The notes under the pieces were generated by a model. That model was not told the DNA's origin. It was given only the letters and a program-made list of their open reading frames with translations, and ran no database searches. Of a DNA stretch of 64,000 nt, positions 36,286 to 46,300 are shown piece after piece. Position 1 is the first letter of the stretch. The number at the start of each line of letters is the position of its first letter. Origin of the DNA: Acidobacteriota bacterium (GTDB lineage Bacteria > Acidobacteriota > Vicinamibacteria > Vicinamibacterales > JAFNAJ01); NCBI GenBank assembly GCA_023384575.1, contig JAHDVP010000017.1, positions 1 through 64,000 on the forward strand. The letters run 5' to 3'. A program made the position numbers and the translations under genes.

Positions 36286-37671
36286 CTACTGCCGATCCAG
36301 CCGCTCGGGCAGGTCCGCGACCACGTACGTCATCACTGCAATGGCGGCCACGCACTTCGCGATCTCGGCGGGCTCGATGCGCTCGACGAGATCCGCGGGC
36401 GTGTGGTGGACGAGGAAGTAGTTGCCGCCGACCTCGAGCGACATCGCCGGCATGCGGCCGGCCTCGACGCTCGGGCCGATATCGGCCCCGCCGCCCGACG
36501 GCCCGATGCGGTCGGCCCCGATGCCGCGGAGCAGCGTCGCGATCTCGGTGACGATCGCGCGTGCGCCGTCGCTGCCCGAGAAGCCGAAGCCTGCCGGCGC
36601 GAAGACGCCGATGTCCGACTCGAGCATCATGACGTGATCCGCGAGCTGCGCGAGGTGCCGATCGCGGTACGCGAGACCCCCGCGGAGGCCATTCTCTTCG
36701 TTCGTGTAGAGGACGACGCGGACGGTACGACGAGGGCGCAGGTCGAGCTGCTTCATCAGCCGCGCCGCCTCCCAGACGGCAATGCAGCCGCCCCCATCGT
36801 CGCTCGCGCCGGTGCCGACGTCCCACGAGTCGATGTGGCAGCCGATCACCACGACCTCGTTCGGGAACTCGCGGCCGACGAGCTCGGCGACGACGTTGGC
36901 CGACTCGGCGTCGGGCAGATACTTCGCCTCCATGTGCAGCCTGATGGGAAGGCGCTGCCCACGCTTCTGGATGCGGTGGAGCATTTCCGCGTCCTCGGCC
37001 GCGATGGCGGCCGCGGGAATGGCGGGCGAGTCGGGCGCGTAGACGAGGGTGCCGGTATGGGGCGTGCGCAGCCCCATGGGGCCGATGGACCGCACGAGCA
37101 TCGCGACGGCGCCGTGGCGCGCCGCGCGCGAGGCGCCGTGCAGCCGGTACTGCACGGTCGGCCCGTAGCTCGTGTACGGCACGTTGAAGACGACGATGCG
37201 CCCCTTGACCTCGTCGGCGCGGGCGTCGAGCTCATCGAAGCTCGTGACCACGAGGGCGTCGGCGATGAGGCCATCGGGTGGCGTGGCGACGCTGCCGCCG
37301 AGGCCGAGCATGACGAGCGGGCGCACGACCGGCTCGAGGATCTCGGCGCTCTCGCGCCCACGCACCCAGACGGGCACCATCACCGGCTCCGTCCTCACCT
37401 GCTCGAGACCATCCTGTTCCATGGTCCGTGCGGCCCACTGGATGGCGGCCTCGAGGTTCGGGCTGCCGCTCAGGCGCGCACCGAACGTATCGCCGAGCTC
37501 GGCGAGCCGCTGCCACGCGTGATCGTCGGCGAGCGCCGCGTCGATGAGGCGCGTCGCTGGCTCGCGGTAGGCGTCGAGCCAGCCGGGGCCGGGCTGCGCA
37601 CCGCCGGAGAGCGGTGCGGCGAGGACCAGGGTGAGGCTCGTGGCGGCAAGAGTACGCACTCGTCGAAGCAT
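36286..37671 (-). CDS. Secreted M28 family zinc aminopeptidase/carboxypeptidase
   Basis: 461 aa with a signal peptide (cleavage near SGGAQ). It combines an inserted protease-associated-like region and the M28 di-zinc domain. Ligands: His and Asp in VVIGCHIDSWDVGTGASDDGG, the Glu pair in LYTNEENGLRGG, Asp in MLESDIGV and His in FLVHHTPADLVERI. It cleaves peptides outside the cytoplasm. ATG 37671 was chosen for the signal peptide; the open frame continues upstream only as a shadow of the dehydrogenase gene. It starts 29 nt after the D-lactate dehydrogenase, possibly in one operon. Confidence 0.93.
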   Translation of the reverse strand: MLRRVRTLAATSLTLVLAAPLSGGAQPGPGWLDAYREPATRLIDAALADDHAWQRLAELGDTFGARLSGSPNLEAAIQWAARTMEQDGLEQVRTEPVMVPVWVRGRESAEILEPVVRPLVMLGLGGSVATPPDGLIADALVVTSFDELDARADEVKGRIVVFNVPYTSYGPTVQYRLHGASRAARHGAVAMLVRSIGPMGLRTPHTGTLVYAPDSPAIPAAAIAAEDAEMLHRIQKRGQRLPIRLHMEAKYLPDAESANVVAELVGREFPNEVVVIGCHIDSWDVGTGASDDGGGCIAVWEAARLMKQLDLRPRRTVRVVLYTNEENGLRGGLAYRDRHLAQLADHVMMLESDIGVFAPAGFGFSGSDGARAIVTEIATLLRGIGADRIGPSGGGADIGPSVEAGRMPAMSLEVGGNYFLVHHTPADLVERIEPAEIAKCVAAIAVMTYVVADLPERLDRQ

Positions 37672-37700
37672 CGGCAGCGGTCTCCAACAAGGTGTCGACG

Positions 37701-40541
37701 TCACGGCGTGGTCGCCCGGTCGAGCAGGCTGATGACGGATCCAAAGGGGTGCCCCGTGGCGCGCGAGAGGCCGATCTCGCACGTGCGGCTCGTCGAGACG
37801 CACGCCGTCGGCCCGGCGGCGACGATCTCGATCGCCTCGTCGCGCGTGGCCGAGGCGGTGAGCTCCGGGTGCAGGAACCCGCGATCGCCGGCGAAACCAC
37901 AGCAACCCGTGGACGCCGGCACGGTGGTTTGCTCCGCGCATGCGCTGGTCACCGCGACGAGCTGCGGCAGCAGCTGCATCTTGACGAGCGAGCAGACCGG
38001 GTGCGCGGCGACGTGCGGTTCGCGGCGGCGGATGGTGAGCCGCGGCAGGCACTCGTCGCACGCGAACGTCACCGCGTCGAGCACCTGCAAGTCGTCGAAC
38101 CGGCGCTGGTTCTCCGGCGTGAGCGCCGGCCGGCACGTCTGCAGGCCGTACGTGCACGGGCTGGTGTCGACGACCACGGGGAGGCGGCCGCGATCGCTCC
38201 ACGCCCACAGCCGCTCGATCGTGCGATTGACGGTGGCCTCGTGTGCGCCGGCGAACCCCTTCGACGAGAACGGCACCCCACAGCAGGCGCCGGCGACGTC
38301 GTGCGGGACGTGCACGGGGCGCCCGGCGCGCGCCGCCACGGCAACGAGCGACTCGGCGACCGATGGGCCGTCCAGGTCGACTGGCGCGAAGACGCGCGTC
38401 AGGCACGACGGCAGATAGATGGCCACGGCCCCGACCCGATCGGTCGTCGGGAGGCGGCGTGCGGCGCGCGGCATGTCCCCCGTCCACTCCGGGAAGCCGG
38501 CGCCCGTCACGCGTCCGAGCGAACGGGTCAGGGCCGCCACGCCGCGCGTGCCGATTACGCGCGACGCCGTGTGGCCGGCGCGCAGGCCGGCGCGGACGAG
38601 CTGCTCGACCTCCCACAGGCGCCCGGCTGCCACGTCGGCCAGCCACCGCGCCACGTCCGAGTGCCGTTCGCCCCGCAGGCGCTTGACGAGCTGCCCGGTG
38701 TCGATCCCGACCGGGCAGGCCGTGGCGCACATGCCGTCGGCGGCGCACGTCTCGAGCCCGGCGTAGTCGAAGTCGTCGCGGAGCCTTCGCAGGGCTTCGT
38801 CGTCGCCAGTCGTCCGCTCGAGCCGCGCCATGGCCCGCTTCACCACGATTCGCTGCCGTGGCGTGAGGGTGAGGTCGCGGCTCGGGCAGTGCGGCTCGCA
38901 GTAGCCGCACTCGATGCACGTGTCGACCTCCGGTGCCACTGGCGGCAGCGTCTTGAGGTGCGCCACGTGCGCCCGGTCGTCGTCGTTGAGGATGATGCCG
39001 GGGTTGAGCAGGCCCGCCGGGTCGGCCAGTGCCTTCACGCGGCGCATGATCTCCACGCCGTCGGGCCCCCACTCCGCCTCGACAAACGGCGCCATGTTCC
39101 GGCCGGTGCCGTGCTCGCCCTTCAGGGCGCCGTCGTACTTCTCGACGACGAGGCGGGTCGTGGCCTCGAGGAACCGGGCGTAGCGATCGATCGACGCCCG
39201 ATCGTCGAACGACGGGGTCAGCACGAAGTGGAGGTTCCCGTCCTTCGCGTGGCCGAAAATGATCGCATCGTCGTACCCGTGCACGGCGAAGAGGCGGGTG
39301 AGGTCGACGGCGGCGTCGGCGAGTGCCGGGACGGGGAAGGCGACGTCCTCGATGATGACGGCCGTTCCGGCACGACGTGCGGCGCCGACCGACGGGAACA
39401 TGCCCTGGCGAATCCGCCAGAGCCGGGCCTGCTCGCCGGCATCGTCCGTCCACAGCGGGCCGGCGACGAGCGACAGCGCGCCGGTCGCGTCGGCGGCGAG
39501 CTGCCGGAGGGCAGGGCGCCTCCCCTCGTCGGCCGCCTGGAACTCGACGAGCAGGCCAGCGGCGCCGTCCGGCAGCGTTCGAAGCAGGGCGGGCGCACCC
39601 GGCTGGCGGTCGACCGAGCGGAGCGCCGCCCGGTCCATCAACTCGAGCGCCCGCGCGCCCGCCCGCTCGAGCGGCCCGATGGGCGCACACGCGGCGTGAA
39701 GACTCTCGAAGAGCAGCAGGCCCGTATGCCGCACGGGCAGGTCGGGCACCGTGCGCAGGACGGCCTCCGCGATGAAGCCGAGCGTGCCCTCGGACCCGAC
39801 CATCAGGTGAGCGAGGATGTCGATGGCGCGGTCGAAGTCGACGAACGCGTTCAGGCTGTAGCCGTTCGTGTTCTTCATCCGGTACTTCGTCCGGATGCGC
39901 GCCGCGAGCGCCGTGCTGGCCTCGATCTGCGCCTTCAGCGCGAGCAGGCCCGAGGCGAGCGCCGGCTCGAGGGCGTGCAGGCGGGCGTCGGCGTCGTCGG
40001 CGCCCGTGTCGAGCACGGTGCCGGACGGCAGCACGATCGTCAGCGAGACGAGTGTCTGGTACGCGTTCTGCGCCACGCCGCAGCACATGCCGCTCGAGTT
40101 GTTCGCCAGGATGCCACCGATGGTGCACGCGTTGATCGAGGCGGGGTCGGGGCCGAGCCGGGTCCCGAACGGCGCGAGCCGCCGGTTGACGTGGCCGCCG
40201 ATGGCGCCCGGCTGCACGCGCACGCGGCGCCCCTCGTCTTCGATGTCGACACGTCGCCAGTGGCGGGCGCACTCGACGAGCACGCCGTCGGTCACGGCTT
40301 GTCCCGAGAGGCTCGTTCCCGCCGCGCGGAAGGTGAGGGGGACGCGGGATTCGTGGCTCGCGCGAAACAGCGCGCGGATCTCTTCGACGGTCGCGGCGTG
40401 CACGACCGCCTGCGGGACGAGGTGATACACGCTGGCATCGTTCGCCCACGCGAGAAGGTCGAAGGGACGGGTCGACACGCGCTCGCTGCCGACGACCTGA
40501 GCGAGCCGCGCCGCGAGCGTCGAGGGTGCGGCAAGGGTCAT
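37701..40541 (-). CDS. FAD-linked D-lactate dehydrogenase fused to Fe-S (CCG-domain) module
   Basis: 946 aa, the size of Dld-II-type D-lactate dehydrogenases. N-terminal FAD PCMH domain (PLTFRAAGTSLSGQAVTDG; GPDPASINACTIGGILANNS; VGSEGTLGFIAEA), then the C-terminal FAD-oxidase domain (FGHAKDGNLHFVL; EHGTGRNMAPFVE). Two 4Fe-4S sites follow (CIECGYCEPHCPSRDL and CAADGMCATACPVGID, about 540-610), then two heterodisulfide-reductase CCG units (CCGVPFSSKGFAG, CCGFAGDRGF). It oxidises D-2-hydroxy acids (lactate or glycolate) and passes electrons to quinone or another carrier. The ATG overlaps the rsgA stop by 4 nt. Confidence 0.94.
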   Translation of the reverse strand: MTLAAPSTLAARLAQVVGSERVSTRPFDLLAWANDASVYHLVPQAVVHAATVEEIRALFRASHESRVPLTFRAAGTSLSGQAVTDGVLVECARHWRRVDIEDEGRRVRVQPGAIGGHVNRRLAPFGTRLGPDPASINACTIGGILANNSSGMCCGVAQNAYQTLVSLTIVLPSGTVLDTGADDADARLHALEPALASGLLALKAQIEASTALAARIRTKYRMKNTNGYSLNAFVDFDRAIDILAHLMVGSEGTLGFIAEAVLRTVPDLPVRHTGLLLFESLHAACAPIGPLERAGARALELMDRAALRSVDRQPGAPALLRTLPDGAAGLLVEFQAADEGRRPALRQLAADATGALSLVAGPLWTDDAGEQARLWRIRQGMFPSVGAARRAGTAVIIEDVAFPVPALADAAVDLTRLFAVHGYDDAIIFGHAKDGNLHFVLTPSFDDRASIDRYARFLEATTRLVVEKYDGALKGEHGTGRNMAPFVEAEWGPDGVEIMRRVKALADPAGLLNPGIILNDDDRAHVAHLKTLPPVAPEVDTCIECGYCEPHCPSRDLTLTPRQRIVVKRAMARLERTTGDDEALRRLRDDFDYAGLETCAADGMCATACPVGIDTGQLVKRLRGERHSDVARWLADVAAGRLWEVEQLVRAGLRAGHTASRVIGTRGVAALTRSLGRVTGAGFPEWTGDMPRAARRLPTTDRVGAVAIYLPSCLTRVFAPVDLDGPSVAESLVAVAARAGRPVHVPHDVAGACCGVPFSSKGFAGAHEATVNRTIERLWAWSDRGRLPVVVDTSPCTYGLQTCRPALTPENQRRFDDLQVLDAVTFACDECLPRLTIRRREPHVAAHPVCSLVKMQLLPQLVAVTSACAEQTTVPASTGCCGFAGDRGFLHPELTASATRDEAIEIVAAGPTACVSTSRTCEIGLSRATGHPFGSVISLLDRATTP

Positions 40542-41602
40542 CGGCGTGGCCTGTGCCGGCGCATGGCGCGGTGCACCGTGCGCACCTTGCGCTTCTCGTC
40601 GATCTGCAGCCGCTCGTCCTGTCGCGCGGCCATGTGCGCGGCCTCGCGCTGCAGGCGACGGAAGCTCTCGAGGCGGTCGGCCGCCAGTTCACCAGCCTCG
40701 ACGGCGGCCTTCACCGCGCAGCGCGGCTCGGTGTCGTGCCGGCAGTCGGGGAAGTGACAACCGTCGCCGAGGCGGGTGATGTCGTCGAACGTCTCCTGCA
40801 GCGCGGCGCCAGTCTCCCAGAGCTGCAGCTCGCGCATGCCGGGCGTATCGATCAACAGGCCGCCATCGGGCAGCACGACCAGCTCGCGACTCGTCGTCGT
40901 GTGACGGCCGCGGCTGTCCGAGAGCCGCACCTCCCGGGTCCGCTGGACGTCGGCGCCCACCAGCCGGTTGATGATCGTCGACTTGCCGACGCCGGACGAG
41001 CCGAGCAGCGCCACCGTGCGGCCGGCCTCCAGGTACCGCGCGAGCGGGTCGAGCCCTTCGCGCGTCAGGGAGCTGACCGCGTGCACCGGCACGCCTGGCG
41101 CCACCTCGTTGACGTCCCCGATGCGCTCGCTGACATGCGTGCAGAGGTCGGCCTTGTTCAGCACGATGACCGGCGACGCGCCTCCCTCCCACGCGGTCAC
41201 GAGGTAGCGCTCGATCCGGCGAGTGTTGAAGTCGTGATCGAGGCCGGTCACGAGGAACACCGTGTCGATGTTGGCCGCGACGACCTGCTCCTCGGTCAGC
41301 TCGCCGGCGACCTTCCTCGAGAACCGGCTCTTCCGCGTGACGACGCCACGGATCGTCACGCGGTCGTCAGCGGTGTGCGGCTTGATGGCGACCCAGTCGC
41401 CCACGGCCGGGTATTCGCGGCGCGCCAGCGCCCGGTGGCGGAAGCGCCCCGCCACGCGGGCAATGGCCTCGGCCTCGCCCGTGTGGACCCTGTAGAGGTG
41501 CTGATGTTCGAGCACGACGCGGGCGGGAAGCAGCCCCTCGGCCCGGAACGGCGCGAAGTGCTCGTCGAAGAACGCGTCCCAACCCAGCGTCTCGAGCTCC
41601 AT
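40538..41602 (-). CDS. rsgA: Ribosome small subunit-dependent GTPase A
   Basis: 354 aa. 30S-subunit maturation GTPase with circularly permuted G motifs: NKADL (G4) comes before GSSGVGKSTIINRL (G1) and DTPGMREL (G3). The N-terminal OB-fold precedes them. C-terminal zinc site is GCHFPDCRHDTEPRCAV. ATG 41602 (MELETLGWDAFF) matches the usual start of this family; an upstream in-frame GTG (41620) would overlap the previous gene by 10 nt. The stop overlaps the D-lactate dehydrogenase ATG. The C-terminal tail is Arg/His-rich. Confidence 0.95.
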   Translation of the reverse strand: MELETLGWDAFFDEHFAPFRAEGLLPARVVLEHQHLYRVHTGEAEAIARVAGRFRHRALARREYPAVGDWVAIKPHTADDRVTIRGVVTRKSRFSRKVAGELTEEQVVAANIDTVFLVTGLDHDFNTRRIERYLVTAWEGGASPVIVLNKADLCTHVSERIGDVNEVAPGVPVHAVSSLTREGLDPLARYLEAGRTVALLGSSGVGKSTIINRLVGADVQRTREVRLSDSRGRHTTTSRELVVLPDGGLLIDTPGMRELQLWETGAALQETFDDITRLGDGCHFPDCRHDTEPRCAVKAAVEAGELAADRLESFRRLQREAAHMAARQDERLQIDEKRKVRTVHRAMRRHRPRR

Positions 41603-41610
41603 CGCGCCCG

Positions 41611-43278
41611 TCAGGCCCACCAGCGCGAGGCCGCGAAGGCCTCGCGCCGGGCGCGCTCCGCCCGGGCCCGTCGCCGCGCCAGGTGCTCGCGCAGTCGCGC
41701 GACGGGGCCGCGACCGAGCGCGGCGATCACCTCGTCGGCCACCCGCTCGCCCGTCTCGCAGCCGCCCTCCATGAAGCCCTGCGCTTCGACCGAGCAGTGC
41801 TCGCCGGCGAAGTGGATCTGCCCCTCGGCCTCACCCGCCGCGCCGTTGATCGTCGTCCACTGACCGGGTCGGAACGCGGTGTAGCTCGCCCGCACCCACG
41901 GGTTGGTCGGCCAGTGAAAACGCACCGCGGGCCGATCGGCCCGCTCGGCCGCCACGCCGGGCACGATGCGCTCGAGCTCGTCGACGACGCGCGCCGCCTG
42001 CATCGCCGGTTCGCCCTCCCCGACGATGAGCCCCTGACGGCCGCCCGTGAAGTTGGTCAGGATGCCCGATCGGCCGGCCTGGCCGCGGCTCGTCTCCCAC
42101 ACGAGCTGGTAGGGCAGGTCCGCCATGATGCTGCCGTTCGATCGGTGGGTCTCGCGCCAGGGCCGCGAACCGAACCCGATCATCAGCTTCGCGTTGGTCC
42201 CGTAGCCCATCGTGTCGATGGCCAGCCGCTTGGCCGGCGACAGCTCGACGTCGAGACCGACGTCGCGCAGCATCGTGAAGGGGACGGTCAGCACGAGATG
42301 CCGCGCGCGGATCTCCCGGGCCGTGCCACCCCGAACGACCGAGACGACCAGCCGTCCGTCGGCGCCGCGGCCCACGGCCTCGAGCGTCGTGTTCACCTCG
42401 ATCGACGACTGCACGCGCTCGGCCAGCGCCTGGACGATGCGATCGTTGCCGCCGCGGACGTGATAGCGCTCGTCGCTGTCGCCGTAGATGCGGAACGGAT
42501 CGGGCTCGGGGTCGATCCAGAGCAGCAGGTTGAGCGCCGACTGCTCGGCGATCTCGAGCCCGTACTCGGTGGTGTACCCCACGTCGAGCAGCGAGCGGAA
42601 CCATCCGGACGCACCCACGCGGTCGAGCCACTCCGCAATCGACATCCGGTCGAGTGACGCGGCCCCGAGTGGGGTCCGGTACGTGACGTCGAAGTCGCCG
42701 CCAATCGTCGCGAGGTCGCGCGCGATCCGGTCGGCGATCGGGCGGAACGCGTCCACGACCTCGGCTGTCGAACGTCTCGCGCCGCCGAAGTACCAGACCT
42801 CGGTCGCGATGCCCGGGTCGGTCTCGGCCAGGTCGTCGAGTTCGATCCCCAGCTCCTCGGCGAGTCCGTGGATGGCGGTGTGGTTGGAGTCGATCAGCTC
42901 CCCGCCGAGCTCCACGACCTGGTCGTCGGGGAACCGCCCGCGCAGGCTCAGCATACGGCCGCCGATCCGGTTCTGGGCTTCGATCAGCTGCACCGGGATG
43001 CCGGCCTGTTGCAGGCGCCACGCGACCGTCAGGCCGGCGATGCCGGCGCCGACGACGACCACGGGCTCGTCGACGGCCGGCGGCGCCGGGCCGGGCGACG
43101 GGCGACAGGCCGCCGTTGCGGCGAGGGCCGCACCAGACGCGGCGAGGAACCCGCGGCGCGTGAGCGGGCGATCGGCGAGCCGGTCGACGAGCTCGGCGAC
43201 CGGACGGCCCGTGCGCTCGGCGAGCCGGGCGAGCGCGAGGTGGCGCGAGAGCAGCGAGAAGAGGGGCGTTCGGGGCAT
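41611..43278 (-). CDS. Exported FAD-dependent flavin monoamine oxidase
   Basis: 555 aa. A long N-terminal region leads to a twin-arginine motif (RRGFLAASGAALAATAAC, about 40-57) ending in a lipobox-like Cys, so it is probably a Tat-exported lipoprotein. Then the FAD Rossmann loop (VVVVGAGIAGLTVAWRLQQA) and GRM box (IEAQNRIGGRM), and the amine oxidase C-terminus (IHFAGEHCSVEAQGFMEGG). It oxidises amines or amino acids; the substrate is open. ATG 43278 lies downstream of a TATACT element. Eight nt separate it from the rsgA ATG, so the two are probably co-transcribed. Confidence 0.92.
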   Translation of the reverse strand: MPRTPLFSLLSRHLALARLAERTGRPVAELVDRLADRPLTRRGFLAASGAALAATAACRPSPGPAPPAVDEPVVVVGAGIAGLTVAWRLQQAGIPVQLIEAQNRIGGRMLSLRGRFPDDQVVELGGELIDSNHTAIHGLAEELGIELDDLAETDPGIATEVWYFGGARRSTAEVVDAFRPIADRIARDLATIGGDFDVTYRTPLGAASLDRMSIAEWLDRVGASGWFRSLLDVGYTTEYGLEIAEQSALNLLLWIDPEPDPFRIYGDSDERYHVRGGNDRIVQALAERVQSSIEVNTTLEAVGRGADGRLVVSVVRGGTAREIRARHLVLTVPFTMLRDVGLDVELSPAKRLAIDTMGYGTNAKLMIGFGSRPWRETHRSNGSIMADLPYQLVWETSRGQAGRSGILTNFTGGRQGLIVGEGEPAMQAARVVDELERIVPGVAAERADRPAVRFHWPTNPWVRASYTAFRPGQWTTINGAAGEAEGQIHFAGEHCSVEAQGFMEGGCETGERVADEVIAALGRGPVARLREHLARRRARAERARREAFAASRWWA

Positions 43279-43292
43279 GCGAGTCGAGCGCC

Positions 43293-43298
43293 AGTATA
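43293..43298 (-). promoter_or_regulatory. -10-like hexamer TATACT for the amine oxidase gene
   Basis: On the minus strand TATACT ends 14 nt before ATG 43278, giving a leader of only about 8 nt. Confidence 0.4.
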
Positions 43299-43330
43299 GC
43301 CGACGGGCCCTGCGAGCTCGACCGGCCCGC

Positions 43331-46300
43331 TCAGCGGGCGACGAGCCTGAGGCGAAGCGTTCGCTCAACCCCGTCACGCACGAACACGACGTCGACCTCG
43401 TCGCCCGCCGACAGCGACCGCAGGATCTCCGAGAAGTCCCGCAGCGACGCGATGTCACGGCCCGCGAGCCGCGTCACGACGTCACCGGCCTGCATGCCCG
43501 CCCCCTCGGCCGGCGAGCCGGGCCCGACGCCCTCGAGCCGCACACCCGGCCCCGGGAACGCGAAGTCTGGCACCGCGCCGAAGCTCACGCGACGGCCCTG
43601 CCCGCCGGCCGGCGGTCCGGCGGCGGCCGTCGGGGCCGCAGGCTGAATGGTGTTGGTCAGCGGCTCCGCACGGTCGGCCAGATACGCGATCCCCTCCCGC
43701 ACGAAGGTCGCCACCTTCACGAGCCCCGCCGCGTCGATCCGGTCGGCCGTGTCTCCGGGCCGGTGATAGTCGTCGTGGGGGCCGGAGAAGACCTGAATCG
43801 CGGGCACGCCGCGCTCGATGAAGCTGCGCTGATCGGACGCCTCGTCGTTGCCGGCGATGATGGTGCTCTCGACGCCCGTGACGAAGCTCGCGCCCCGGAA
43901 GATGTGCTGCCACTCCGTGGCCGAACCCGTGCCGAGCACCTGAACGCGCCGGTCGCCGAGCCGCCCCACCGTGTCGATGTTGATGACGCCGATCACCTGC
44001 TCGAGGGGAAACGGCGTCGGGTGCGCCACGAAGTGGCGCGAGCCGAGCAGGCCGGCTTCCTCTCCGCTGAAGGCGACGAACACGATGGAGCGCTGGGGGC
44101 GTTCGCCGGCGGCGAGCGCCCGCGCCAGCTCGATCATCACGGCGACGCCGCTTGCGTTGTCGTCGGCGCCCGGGTGCACGCGTCCGGCCTCGCCCTGGCG
44201 CGCATCGGGCCAGCCGAGGCCCAGGTGATCGTAATGCGCCGTCAGCAGGGCCGACTGGCCTTCCCAGTCGGGCCGCGCCCCCCGCAGGACGCCCACGACG
44301 TTGACGAGCACGGCCGGGCCGCCGTCGGGACTCGTCGGCGAGTCGAACGCCTGGAACCACGTGCCGCGATCGCCGCCCGGCTCGAGGCCGATCGCGGCAA
44401 ACTGCGCGGCGATGTAGTCGGCCGACTGCCGCAGCTCGGGACTGCCGACCCCGCGGCCGCGCATCTCGGGGGAGGCGAGCGCGGTCACGTGCGCCATGAG
44501 CGCCTTGACCGAGAACGGGGGCGGCAGCTCGGCGAGCGCGCGGCGCGGCTCGGGCGACAGGGCAGGCAGCACGGCCGTGCGCGCGGCCTCGGCCCGGAGG
44601 TCGACCCTCAAGGGCGAGTCGGTCGCCGTCCATTCGCCCTTCAGCACGTTGACGGGCTCGTCGCCCTCGAATCCGAGGTACGAGTAGCGTCCGTAGTGGG
44701 GCAGCTTGCGCCCCATCCCCTCGAACGCCGCCGACGGGTCGACGACCATCCAGCCGACAGCCTTCTCGAGCGAGGCCGGGTGCCGCGTGGTCAGCACGAA
44801 CGAGTGCCCGGCGAGCGGCATCGACTCGCCGCCGGCCGCGAGCGTCGTGTCGTCGAGTGCGAACTGTCCGCCGCGGCCGAAGAGGTCTGGCGCAAGCCGA
44901 TTCGTGCGGCCGAACAGCCAGACGCCACGGTCTGCCGGCAGCGTCGTCACGTCCCGGTCGACGACGACGTCGAGCTGGTGGCTTCGGCTCTGCCAGGCGC
45001 GGGCCATGGCCTGCCAGCGGTCGCGCTCCTCCTGCGGGGCGTCGCCCGGCAGCACGACGAGCGCGCGCGGCTCGCCGAACAGCTGACCGATCGCGGTGGG
45101 CGTCTCGCGCGCGTCGAGCTTCCGGAACACGTCGAACTGCGGGTCGACGTGGACGACGAGCGGCTCCTGCGGCGCCTCGATCTCAAACGGCGTCGAGGGG
45201 CCCGCGAGGGTCACGACCGCACGAACGGCGCCGTTGGCCAGCTGGACCGTCACGGGCACGTCGAGCAGGAACGGCCCCTCCGGCTGGCGCTGGTGCAGCG
45301 TGCCGCGGACGAGGAAGTCGGCCTCTCGCCGTTCGACGGCGCTGACCTCGACGCCGAGATCGGCCGCGCCGGGGCGCGTGATCCAGTCGTCGAAGAACCG
45401 TGCGAGCGAGGCGCCCGAGACCTCTTCGGCGACCCGCTGCAGGTCGCGGAAGCTGGCCTTGGTGCTCCTGAACCGCTCGTAGAACGTACGCAACACGGTG
45501 CGGAACGCCTCGTCGCCCAGCCGGCGCCGCAGCATGTGCGCCCCCATCATCACCTTGCCGTAGCCCACCGCCTCGGTGGCCGCGCTCTCGCGGCTGCGGA
45601 ACTCGACGAGCGGGAAGTCGCGCTCGGTGCGGACGTAGTTGCGGTACTTCTGCAGCGTCGCGCGGCGGTAGTCGCCGCCCCGCCCCCGCTGTTCCTGAAT
45701 CAGGTGGTCGGCGAGGTACGAGGTGAGCCCCTCGCTCCAGTTGCCCGTCTCGTAGTCGACGAACACGCCGTTGCCCCACCAGTTGTGCAGGATCTCGTGC
45801 GGATAGGACGAAGCGAGGATGAAGGGGAAGCGCACGACGGTCGGCCCGAGCAGCGTGAAGGACGGCATGCCGTACCCGGTTTCCCAGAAGTTCTCGACGA
45901 GCGCGAACTTCGCGTAGGGATACGGTCCAATCAGCTGCTGGTACATCTCCAGGTACTGCGCGGTCGCATCCAGGTACTTCCGCGCCAGTCCAGGTTCGTC
46001 GTCGTGGAGGTAGACGAGCGTCTCGATGCCGTCGGCCTCGTCGCGCCACACGCGCAGCGGCCCGCCCACGAGGTAGATCTCGTCCATCGGCTCCGGCGAC
46101 GACCAGCGCGCCCGCCCGTGCTGGTCTCGTGACGACCCGGCGCCCTGGCTCACGAGGTGCCAGCCCTCGGGAGCGCGCGCCTCGAGAGAGAACTCGATGA
46201 GCCCGGGCCCGAACCAGGGGTACCAGAAGCCGCTGCCCGACAGGTACACCCCTTCCGGCCCGACGATGCCGGCCGTCTCGCGGAAGCCGCGCGCGTACTC

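Noticed and set aside
37701-40692. Long minus-strand open frame continuing upstream of the M28 peptidase
   Set aside because: The sequence upstream of 37671 is an out-of-frame shadow of the D-lactate dehydrogenase gene; the M28 signal peptide fixes the start.
41603-41620. GTG 41620 as the rsgA start
   Set aside because: It would overlap the amine oxidase by 10 nt and add six residues absent from the usual family N-terminus; ATG 41602 fits better. Not excluded.
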